Shown one piece after another: positions 1 to 12,500 of a stretch of DNA of 64,000 bases. The stretch is from Lumbricus terrestris (lineage: Eukaryota > Annelida > Clitellata > Crassiclitellata > Lumbricidae): assembly GCA_949752735.1 (NCBI GenBank), contig OX457046.1:34419555-34483554 (forward strand). The letters run 5' to 3'. The notes below the pieces were generated by a model. It did not search any database. It saw only the letters and a program-made list of their open reading frames with translations, and was not told where the DNA came from. Each line of letters starts with the position of its first letter. Position 1 is the stretch's first letter. Made by a program: the position numbers and the translations under genes.

Positions 1-3000
1 GTGTGGCAAAGAACTGCCATTCTTAGCCAGGAACTCGGCATTCACGGTGGCTGCAACCTTCTCGCCACAGATTGGCAAAAGCTCCTGCAGCAGAACTTTC
101 TCTGCCACCCCTGGAAGGGACTTTCGGTCTTCCACTAAAATGGAAACCGTTACCCATGCATGCATGCATGTATGTATGTATGTATGTATGTATGTATGCA
201 CTTATACATGTATGTCATGTATGTATATTATACGTAATGAATTCTTGCATGAATGCGTTTAGTCTAAATGTGAGGTTCTTAAAATACATACTTACAAAAC
301 TATTATAACTGTCAATGATGTCTGATTGCTGATAATTCATGATAGTTAAACTTTTATAAGACTGGATTGTCGATACAACAGAGAAGCAATATCCAAACTT
401 GGCATACAACAAAGTACAAGCTTCACCAAGCTTAATATGCACTTTTTTGTACGTATTCAGTGCGCGCACATGCATCCAAAAGTGTACATCACTTTGAGAC
501 AGATGATCTACAGCTGCAATGCAAGCACACGGTCACCTTGCAGCACACGGTCACCTTGCAGCACACAGTCACCTCGCAGCACAACAACAAAGAAATTAAA
601 CCATTTTGATTCCCTTTCGTAATCAAATGTTGCTAACTGAAAAATGTAATATTAATAAAAAAAACTACTAAATGGTCTACCTGCTTTCAAGAACCGTACG
701 AGACACTCGTGGAGCTGAGGGTTGTTTGGCTCAATCGCAAAGGCTCGCTTAATAGACTGCAGCATCAAAAGCAGTTTTCCTGCAAAAGGAATCGTAGACA
801 AGATATAAGTCAAAACAGCTATAACTCTGCTAAAAAAGAAACCATTAATCTTTTACCTGTTTGCCCCGAGAATATCCACTGAAAACAGGCTTAAAATTTA
901 AAAGTGAACAGGTAAAGGGTTAAAAACACTATAAAGTGCAAAATTAATCACAATCAACGAAGATCTAAGTTTTACTTTATGCTAAAAACTCTAAGCTCAA
1001 AGTCCAAAATCAACACTACAGTAATAGAGGCAGAAAATTTCAGCCTACTGAAATGACAGAAGCTATCAAGAAATAAAACCAATACAATTCACAAACTGCC
1101 AAAATGTAGTTTGTATTGCCATAGTTGTGGTGGGAACACCCTGAGCAGTTTTATTGAATAAATCAAGTATCTAACTTAGACGTAAATCCATTTTTATCTG
1201 CATTACGCACCCTTTCTCTGAAATATTCTGAAGGCAAGAATGTGCGTCTCAATTCTGTTCGAAGCAAACTGCTGGAGGGTCCTCAGGAACACGAGCGCGT
1301 CCTCAAGAGGATTTTCTGGCTGCAAAAAATCATCGCACAGCAATTGCAAAACTGTAGTCAAATTGCACAACTTTCCTTTTACCTAATTTACCATTTTGAT
1401 TACCACCCCAATAACGCAATATTTGTAAACAGAAGGATGATGAGAGCAGGCAAATAAGTTAATCCCAATGGGTAGTGATGGGTAAGAAACGTAAGCGACT
1501 TTAGTTGCTTAGCCTTGGCTTACGCGGGTCATCATCATCATCATCATCATCATCATCAGTCCTTTTCATGCAATTCTGCGCATCATCGGGCAATGCAGTG
1601 CCTCCATTTGCATTGTTTCTGTTGCTCGATTTGTTATACCCGAGTGGGTCTCAAGCCCACCATGGAACCCTCCTCCTTTATCCTGGCTTGGGAGTTGGGA
1701 CAGGCACAGGCAGGGCTGTTTTTAAGGAATTTTTAGAACTGCACAACCCCTTCTTTCCTTTCCCATCCTACATGGTAAATTACTTCCAATTGGAGGAAAA
1801 TGGCCTTTTCAACTAGTTTTAACTGCACAGAACGTGACAGAAGTGCTTCTACAACTGCACTTATCCATTTAGAATTGCACATTTTGTGTACAACTGCACA
1901 TTAAAAAAAGCCCTGGGCACAGGTTTCCTCGAAAGGCAACCTATGGCGGAGTGGGTGACCAAAACTCTTCCTGACAATACATGGTCATTGTACTCATAAC
2001 AGAATAGATGCTCAGCAGGCACAGACAAAGCATCAAATAAAAAACAGACTTCTGCATCCCTAGCAGGGATATGAATCCCTACCAGCCCTACCACTCCAGT
2101 TCAGTTCAGTATGTCAGCCACTACTAGACTAATTTATAGTAAAGTTAGCTGGAACACAAGGAGACCGCATACTACAATGCTAGACTCAGTCTGCATGATT
2201 TTCATTACGCTTGACACACGTCACACTGTACGAAATTGTTTCTACGAGCCATAACAAGAACTGCTTTATGACGTCACACTATAAGTTATAACTTATTACA
2301 GTGCTCTTAAGACGGTTCTCTTTACCGTGGTTGGGTCGGGAGCGCTTCTGAGTAGATACTCTTGAAGGGGCGCTATATAAATGCCTGAAATGAATGAATG
2401 AATAACAAGTTTATATTCAACGAAAGAATGATGAAGATTGAGCAAAGAGAGGTGAAGACTGAGCTGAGTCTTGTTTAACCTTAGCCAGCTTCTCCGGCTT
2501 CAGTTCTTCCTGCGCTGGTCCATCCAACTCTGGATCGTAATTCTTAGATTTGTTCCGTTGCTGCACTCGTTGAATCTCCTCTTGTTTCTGCTTCTCGGCC
2601 GCCTCCTTCTTCGCCTTCTTGCGCTGTTTGTCACGCAGTTTCTTCAGCTCGGCCGGAGTCAGGTTCTCTGCAAAACAGGTTTTCACGAACCTGACAATCT
2701 AAGTTCTGCCAAAACTTGCTACTGTCTCTTATTTAGTGCATCAGATAGCAACTTCACGTTCAAGATACAACATGCTTGAGACTTAGTCGGCAAACTAAGA
2801 TTGTGACTTCACTTTCAAGTTACAGAACGTAGCAAATGAAAATATTGCTTAATTAATGTGTATTTAAAGGGCTCTCGTTACCTTTCGCTCTCTACGCCAG
2901 CGTGTTATCCAATGCACTACCGGGCAGTGTCACAACATTTTCTTTAAAATTTCTCTGACTTTATATTTATCATTCAAGCTACACACTACTGCTTCATAGA

Positions 3001-6000
3001 CAAGAAAAGCACTGCTGCGTTGGTCCATCCAACTCAAGACAGCTTGAACATAAAAAGCAACACTCTAGAGAATCAGATTACAAGCATAACTTCAACACTG
3101 AAGATTTCTCTGAAGCTATGATTCTTCTAAACGATAAGTAATAATACTGTGAAGAAAACCTTGATTGGATTCGTCGTTAGCACCAGCTTCCAATTGAACG
3201 CAATCAAACAGATGCAAGTAGATCTGCAACCACACAAAAAGTCAACAACTTTTGAAGCATAATTGTCTGATGAAAGATGGCATGATGGCGATGAACTTAT
3301 AAAGTATCACAGTGTCTCTTTTTAACTGCAACTCCGCCACTGGATGCACTCTGCCAGACTGCCAATCCAAAGCATGTGAAGCAATTTCACTTCTTTGGCC
3401 ATTGTTGCAGCTCTGAAGCAATGAGGACGATTTTTCAGACCTTTATACACTGATCACAATTATTCAATGACTAGCTGAATAACCCGGCGTTGCCCGGGAA
3501 ATATAAGTTTTTGTCCCCAGCCACGCCTGACCCCGTTCCGACTTCACCATTCTGACCCCGCCTTCCATCGACCCCCGCGTTAAGGAGAAGTAACGAACCT
3601 CTCCGCTAGGTGTACAGGTCTGGTCGATAATCGAAGAGCAAAACCCGTTAAGTCCATTCGACACGTAACTGAGAAAAACGACTTTTTCTGAAAAGATACT
3701 ACCATTCAGCGCAACGTGCTTTTTTCATAAATTGTTCTTTGCCACTTAGATAAAGGAAGTTTTTTAAATCTACGCTTTTTTATTCCGATTATTTGCAGTT
3801 ATATTCGCATTATTTACGTCCACAACATTTTTGCTACGCGGTTTGGCGAGATGTGACGTTAAGATTTGAGCTCAAAATAATGACGTCATGAGTTTAGTGA
3901 ACATAATTATGCCGTGTCTAATATATCGTTTTTATAACAGCGAAATTTAAAATATGGAAATATTTTTGGATGGCGATCTTTATGATTTTCTCGTGTGGAT
4001 CAGAAGAAAAAAGCCGAGAATAATCCTCGCAAATATTGTCGATAGAAGTAAATATCACGTGACCTCAAACCGTCATGCCATTGGCTGTAGTTCTCTGGTA
4101 GTCAATGGAGGCCTTGTGGAGGCGATCAACGTGAATGGATTTTGAATCGCTTATCGCGTGCAAGTTTAAATGTTGACATCTCGGGACTTATAAAGTGAAT
4201 TGGCAGCCGAAAATAGTGGCGTTTAACTCCAAATGTGGGTAAGAATCGATTGCAAAAATTTTTTTTAAACGAATCGCTGTAATTTCCGAGTAGGCCTCCG
4301 GGCAAAATTGGTGCATCCCACACACAGAAGGACAAACTTTGAGTTTTATACTTAAAGATGATAAAAATGCAAAGAACGCTATGATCAATAAAACAAGGAG
4401 TATTACGTCAAGCTATCGTACGTACCTCAATGGCCATTGTTGCCGCTCTGAAGTAATTCGGATGACTTTTCAGAACGTCTTCGAATCTGAGGATCTCGAC
4501 GTAGCCTCGTATCGTCGACTTTCGCATGCAGTACATGTGGAAGTCAAACTGGTCCTCAACGATCTCGTTGAAGTGCTACACAGTTTCACAAGCGAAAAGC
4601 GTCACGTTGAGTTCTCAGCTGCTTAACCCTTTCCCGCCGGACCGGGTCACCCGCGACCCGATTAACAGGATAGGTATCAAAGCAATTCCGGGGAAAAGGG
4701 TTAATCTTTTACCCGTTTGCCCCGAGAATATCCGCTGAAAACGGGCTTAAAATTTAAAAATGAACCGGTAAAGGGTTAAATGATCAGCAAGAAATTATAC
4801 ACATCATACTTTAGCGCCTCTGAGGAGGAGTTTCTCTTGAAGTGGCAATATATAAATTGACAATAACAATCAATTACATTTGATAAATAGGCATCAAATA
4901 TGAAAAAGCAGGAACAATGCTCAGTTAGCAGGTTAATATCAACTACAAGTATATAAGCAATCGGTAACATCAGCTGAAAGTAAACTCTGCCACTGCAAGT
5001 CAATTGCTCAATATTGCCAGTCCCAAGCTTGGATGAACAAGGAGGGTGATGTTAATGATTCGTTCTCAGAGCATGTTAAACTGCAGCTACTACTACCACC
5101 GCTTCACTGTACTATTATGAAACAAGTAAGTAGCCTTTATCTACTTTTGACACGCTTACATAAAATCTTTAAAATGAACTAAAACAGAAGAAGAGCCATT
5201 TATAAAGTCACATAATTTGCATAACTGAATATTTAAGAGATCCATCAACCAACAAAACTACTTTTAAGTCATTTAGATTTAACAAAAGGCATCATGAAAA
5301 GATGTCCTCCAAGGTAAACCTTTCGCTACTCCTAGGCCAACCTTTCACTGCTCCTAGGTCAACCTTTCGCTACTTCTAGGTCAACCTTTCGCTACTCCCA
5401 GGTCAACCTTTTCGCTACTCCTAGGCCAACCTTTCACTATTCATAGGTCAACCTTTCGCTACTACTAGGCCAACCTTTCGCTACTCCTAGGCCAACCTTT
5501 CGCTACTCCTAGGTCAACTTTTCGCTACTCCTAGGTCAACCTTTCGCTACTCCTAGGTCAACCTTTTGCTACTTCTAGGTCAACCTTTCACTACTCCTAG
5601 GCCAACCTTTCGCTACCCCTAGGTCAACCTTTCGCTACTCATATGTCAACCTTCGCTTCACTTACCCGACCAATCTCGTGACATTTCTTCAACGCTTCGC
5701 CGTACTGTCCAGTGCGTCGGTAGAGGGCAGCACTCTCCAACAGGAACCACATGCATTGCATCTCATGCAGAGTGTCAGCTGCTGAGCTGCCTTCCTGAAT
5801 ATACGCAAAAACACCAGACGTTAGTACATTTGTGGGGCGCGGTGGTGTAGTGGGTATGTTCGTTGCCTTGAAGCCGGAAGGTTGCAAGTTCGAATCTACC
5901 TCGAGTCGCCTCGTAGGGACCTTGGGCAAGTCCTTCACTCGCAATTGCTCAGCGCTTTGGCGTGAAACTCCGATTCAGTGTCCGCGCTGTTGTCGGGAGC

Positions 6001-6469
6001 GCATCTGAGTAGTTGAGTAGAAATCTTCAAGGAGCGCTATGACAAGTGCACATACATGATGTAAACAAGAGATTCTTAGCAGTCTTTTGAACAGCAGGTC
6101 AGTTGTTGGGTAAAACAGTAGCCAGAAAATGGAAGTCATGAGACACCTGGTCAATATTTGTACCCAGCTTTGCACCGAGTTGGCTCACCCATATAATATC
6201 ATTCCCACTTGATTTCCATAGTTAACCTAACCTTTGGATGGCATGCTACGTCTGAACTGCTTGAATTGCATATATACCAGTAGTCCCGCCTTCACATCAT
6301 GCGGTCCATCATGACAAATGGCATATTTCTTTGTATTTCTTTGCCCCTTTTCCGCAGGCATTTGAAAATCATTCTCTTTGATTGTGGTTTGGTGTCAGGT
6401 CGGGAGCGCCTCTGAGGAGTTCTCTTGAAGGGGCGCTATATAAATGTACAATTTTCAATAAAAAATTAC

Positions 6470-6507
<38 letters not shown>

Positions 6508-9500
6508 TATTACATACATACAGACACTCAGAAATATAGTTCAGATGTACAGCATCACAAGTCTCACAACACAAGATCATCATCCTCTTTCGTGAGTTCC
6601 TCTCAGAAGTCGCTCACTTTTCCACGACGTTAGTCAGTGTCTCAATTCTGGGTTTTCCCCTTTTCCAGGCAGAGTAAATAAACAAGAAATAACTAAACAG
6701 CAGAGAGAGAGAGAGACAGACAGGAATCAAACCAATAAAAAACGTAAGTAACGACCTTGGTGAACTTCGCGCAGAGGTTCTCTCCTTCCTTCAGCATGTT
6801 CGCTCGCATCATGTACTTGGCGCACTTCGAGTTGACGTAGCGGTCAGCCGTGTCCAACGACTGTGCCTCGTCCAGACATCTGACCGCCTCGTTAATATCA
6901 CCGGCATGCTACAGAACAATAGAGGGCGTAACCATAATATACTCCAATTTGACAACCATTAGGCAGGTAAGCATGCAGTCACTTTTTCCCTTTCAGTCAC
7001 TTTTTTAAGTCCCCCTTGAGCTAATGGCAGCTGTATCCCATATCCTAGCATCAGAGCCAGTGCACTGCAAGACTTGCCACAACAATTTTAGTACTGTGAG
7101 ATATAAACTCACAACTGTTAATCATCACTTAATTACTTCATTATTTATTGTCATTGATTAATAATCACTTACTTCATTATTTATTGTTATTAATTACGTG
7201 CCTCTGTGAACAGCCGAACAATTCGTCATCTGAGCAGAGACTGGAAACTGCACCTAACAACACTTTTCATATAATACTGGCAAGCATTCAGATTGGGGGT
7301 AGGAGGACATTTCAGAGTTCATGGAAGCTGGTTTTGAAGGGTGATGTCGTCAGGGTCTTGCCCTAATTTACCTCAAGAGAGCTATGCTGCCTCACGTTGG
7401 GTATCCAGGGGCTTCGTCCCCTATGCTATGTCAAAAATGGAGTTCTTTTAGTCTCCTTTTCTTTATTTATTTCAGAAATTTATATAGCGCCTCTTAGGCT
7501 ACTCAGAAGTGCTCCCGGCCCAATAAAACAGTTTTTAGGTTCTTAAGGAAGAGTGGAGTGACCCCTGGGAATTAAGCGCAGTGTAACAGGGAGACCATTC
7601 TTCTTGTACTACAACCATGAAGAATTGAGCATTCTCTGTGGTTGGTCCAGTGGTCTGAAATGGCCTTCCTTTACACCCTGGGACTTGACCATAATCCTTC
7701 ATCACTAAACTTAAAACTGTTCCTTGATAAGTTTCCGAATAAAAGAATGAAAAGTAAAAGCCTGAGAATGTCAGCAATCCAACAGAACTGGTCATCACCT
7801 TACAGATCTTTGCCTTAACAACATATAATTCGATCAGAGTCATCGTATGACCAAGAGCCAAGTCGATGTACTCCATTGCCTTTTCCGTCTGATCAAGAAA
7901 GTCGTAATGTTGCGCCAGGTAGAAATACGTCCAAAGCAAAGACGTCGGAGCTTCCTGTTCGGACTGAGAATCTAGAAGCACACGATAAAACACGACTCAT
8001 TTTGGAAACTGCAACAATAATTTGTTTAAATAGAAGCATAGCAGTCCCATCTCTAAAACCCTTAGCGCCGTGGCAGCCACGATTATGACGTGTTAGCGAC
8101 CTAATTTTTTTAGCCTCGACAAATCATGGCAGGTGGATCTACCTCAAGTATGATACCTGTACTTATTGACCCTAAGTATGCGATCAGGCAAACTCCTTCT
8201 GAAATTATCAACTGACTTTCAATGCAGATTCTTTAACATGCAGACTCAACTCTTCAGAATGTTCTACACATGCATTAGTATATCCCAGCAGAGTCAACAT
8301 GTCAATTTGCTTAAATAAAATAAAAAATAAATAAAATCTACGAATGCCAGGAGCTTGCCATTTGAGTAGAATGAGTTCAAGTGCTTTAAGTTGTCCAAAT
8401 ATCCCAACACCAGCTCCTCTATCACTGCAGCCTACAACATATGAGAAAAGGTCAAACAATCTAAAAATTCATCATATTAGTAACGTGCACAACAAAACAT
8501 TCTCTTTTAATAGATAGCTTGTTATTGTTGGCCTTGTAAGTAAATACACGAGCAAGACAAATGAATACCAAAGCTACAATCCCTCCCTTGCAGGTTTGAA
8601 TTAACCCACCCTTCTCTACTTGTGTTGTCATTTTTCTTCACTCCGAGAAACTAAAGTTGCAATACTAACACACTGCAATGCAGGGGCTTCTATCCCTATA
8701 CATGCCGGGCGCAGCTTGCGCCCAGTGAAAAACAGGGGGGGAAACGGAATTTTTCCCCCAATTTTTAGCAATGTAGCCTAAACCTACAGCGTTCTGTTTG
8801 TTGTATATTGGATTAAACGAATATACAATACACTTTTTGCGGGTTACAATGAGGGGCTTCTATTCCTATACATGGCGGGCGCAGCTTGCACCCAGTGGAA
8901 AATGGGGGGGGGGATCAGAAAAGAGCCAAAACTCGTCTGTAGGAGGGAAACCGGCCATGGAGGACAGTGTTCAATCTATAGACATCTCTAGGGAAGTTCT
9001 CCAGAAATTACTTCCCCAAAGAAAATGTTGGCAGAATATGGTAATAGTTTTTAGCCTAACTATAGCCTACTATCTAGGCCTCAGTGGCGGCGCTAGGAGG
9101 GCTGGGGGGGCTAAGCACCCCTACAAGAGGCTCAGCCCCCCCCCCTAAAAAAGGGCCATCCGAAATTGTTTACATTGAAATATCCACGATTTTCGGTCGA
9201 TGACTAAAAAAAAGGTCGTCAGAAATTTTGGTGGCGAAAATGGAAATTTTTCCTCAGATTTCGGTCGATGACTAAGAAAAAGGTCGTCAGAAATTTTTGC
9301 GACGAAAATGAAAATTTTTCGAGCCCCCCCAAACTAAAATCCTGGCGCCGCCACTGCTAGGCCTACTTTTTGCATCGCATGAACTGCTATAATATTTACG
9401 ATTATGTGATTTTGATGATATTATTTGCTATTTTAATAAATGACACAATCATAATTAAAATAATTAATATAATTTAATATTATATAGGTCTACTTGTACA

Positions 9501-12500
9501 AATAGGCTACCATTTTTTTACAACTAAATGGCTTCTCTCCAGTGCTATATTTCAAATTTCAGACTCAAATTTCAAAATGTTGTGTTCCTTGAACTCTTAG
9601 TAAAACATCATCATTATTACGAAGGCCTAGGCCTATTTATTATATTTTCATTCTATTGCATTGTACTCTATCCATAAGTTTATGTAACGCCTCTCGCAGT
9701 GCACACTGATCAGAGTCGCTAAACACAATGCATGGCATTGGCTACCCAATTTTGGCAGTTTGGTAGTTCCTGGCACTTCCTGCCATGGTTTGTGTACCAT
9801 TTGTAACAATTTCTGCTAACTGTATCTTGATCAGCAATTCACGACCGTCTTGGGCAATAATAGAGATAGGCTCTAAGCTGATTGAATTGCAACAAATAGG
9901 TTACAAGCCGCTATACTTTTTTTATGGGCCTAAGTTTACTCTCGTCAGCAATTATTCATTATCGTATCGTATATATCACTGTGCAGCAGAAACAGCAGAA
10001 CTGAGTTGCTGAACTTGATAAATAAAGAAATTGTTGTAATTACAAGTATATTTATCGAAATCTCAAGCCACTCTTTTATCAGCACTGAAGTGTTAGAGTA
10101 ATTTTGTTAGGATGACATCGCAAACTGCTAGTAGCCTACCATGCATACACGTCTTAGACGTGACGTCTAGGCCTACAATGGGGAAACTCCCAAAAATATG
10201 ATTGTTAAGTATAGGGCCATTTGTCAAGTCATAGACCACGCTTTTCAGCAATCCTCCACTGAAATAATAGGCTACTAGTTGTAAAAATGACAGCCTAATT
10301 AAAATGCTGAAATTGCAATGCGGAAATTGAAAAAAATTCTTACGGGGAGGAGACCATCCCTCTCCCAAACCGTCCCACATCTCAGAAACCAGAGGAATTG
10401 ACTAGATAATATATTGCCGAGAGGGAAGACCGACCCAGGAATAGGGGGGGAAGAAGATGGATTGCGCCCGGCTGCTTAGGGGGGATAGAAGCCCCTGCTG
10501 CAATGTAATTAAAATGTCACCTTCATAGCACTTCTTTTTTTATCATGATCATTGAAGTATAAAAAAATGGCTCAAAACTCACTATTTCTCCTTGGCTTTT
10601 AAGTATTTGACTATTTAACTGCATCTTCCTCTGGTGGCTGACAATTCCGCACCTCAGAATCATATTTCGGTGTGACCTTGCGAGCATAGGAAATTTATGT
10701 AATAATAATAATAATATTAATAATAATATACAATTATACATGAACTGCTAGTTCCTTATAGCACAACTGATACCGTGAAGCCACACAAATGATACTATTT
10801 GGCTAAACTTTACAAAACTCAAATTTAAACCAGGGAAGCGAAAAACCTTCTTGCAAGAAGTGTTAGGTCAGATGACAACTGTACCTTCTCAGTTTTGCTG
10901 TACAGAGATCTCAGGATCTTAAACAACGGAGGAACTCCTTTGCGCAAATAACGCACCAAAAAGTTGTCAACTTCTGATCGGAACAACTCTCCTAAGATGC
11001 AAAACAGAAAGCAAATAATTAGGCATTTTAAACATCACTTTGGTAACAAAAACAAGAAAGAGAGGCTGTCAGAAGGGTAGAAAGCAATTAAGCAGCACTT
11101 CATTACGCTAGTATCATTAAGTCTCTGATTCAAGTGGTAACATCTGTTGCCCAAGTTTCATATTGCGCAGTCATGTTACTCGTTAAAGGAAAACCAATAA
11201 GCAATTAATTACAAAATATAGCTTGCATTAACGAACGGTTTTCAGGCCAAACGTAATTAACAATCTCACATGCAAGATACTTGGCTGTAAAAATGTAATT
11301 GGCTGTCCTACGTCTCAGGAAATCTGCGGCACATTGACGTCTCTGAGGCCATCGGCTTGGCAGGAAGATCGTAACCAGTGGAGAAGAATTGTTGACATAC
11401 ATGCAATGCCCCAGAAGGGCATGCTTCATAAATGAATGGCATGCAGTCAACATAGTAATTTGAATAATTCTTTTGAACTTACCAGCACTTCCACTGCAAA
11501 GAATCGCGTTTTCTCGAACGGGAGTGCCTCCCTCCCTTTGGCCTCCCCTCTTTCCAAGGACTCTCTTTCCCATATTTTTTCTCACCTCAAGGCTGTTCTG
11601 TTTAGTCGAGCTGGAGTCATGAGCACCTCTCGGTAGAGGCGCTATATAAATGTTCTGTATCAATGAATGAACGAATCAATTTAAAAAAATATAATTCCTA
11701 TTACTGGACAATTTAAAGAACTGCGCTTAAGAACAGCAACATCACACTGAAAAACATTACAAATGATCTACAAAGCCTGCTAACTGCAGATTCAATTACC
11801 CGAAATAAACTCGAACATAAGCAGTTTAGGTGCCATGGCCCTCGGGTATTTCTCTGACATGGACCGGTAGAGCTCCAGCCTTTCCTCCAACGTGGCTAAA
11901 AGTGTAACACCAACATTTCATAGTAGGCTACAAGGTAAGCGCAAAACAAAGGCACAGGAGAATAAAATTTGCATCTTGTGAAGCCTGAATCTATGAAACT
12001 GGTAACAATGGCAGAAAGATAGAACATGCAATTTTCAGCAAATTGCATTCATGCTCAATCAATCAATCAATCAATCTATCTATCAATCATTCAATCAATA
12101 TTCATTTATTAAAAAATTAAGCAAGCTGGCGCAGACACAGCCTGCTACATTCAACATAGAAATGTTCGTTAGTGTTAGGGCTTCAGGTTTAATCCTAGGT
12201 TAGCTGAAGATGATTGCAATGATGAACAGGAGGATAATTAATTATCGACAAGCACTGCTAAAAAGAACACGAGAAATAAAGTTTATATCATCCTGGTACA
12301 CGTCTTGTCTTTGGCAAGCGATCTGTTACATTTGCTGGTCCCTTCATATGGAACTCTGTGCCTCCTCTTATTCATAACTCTCTTATCAAGACTGTCTTTC
12401 ACACTAAACTGAAAACTTACCTTATCCAGTCTAGTCAAAAAAGGTTCTGAATGGTCTGCCAAACCTCAATGTGCACTTCTGCACTTTGTCAGGATGGCAT

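Noticed and set aside
3263..3290. Hammerhead ribozyme core (CTGATGA)
   Set aside because: No GAAA partner or three-way stem could be formed around it, nor around the similar strings near 46430 and 60850.
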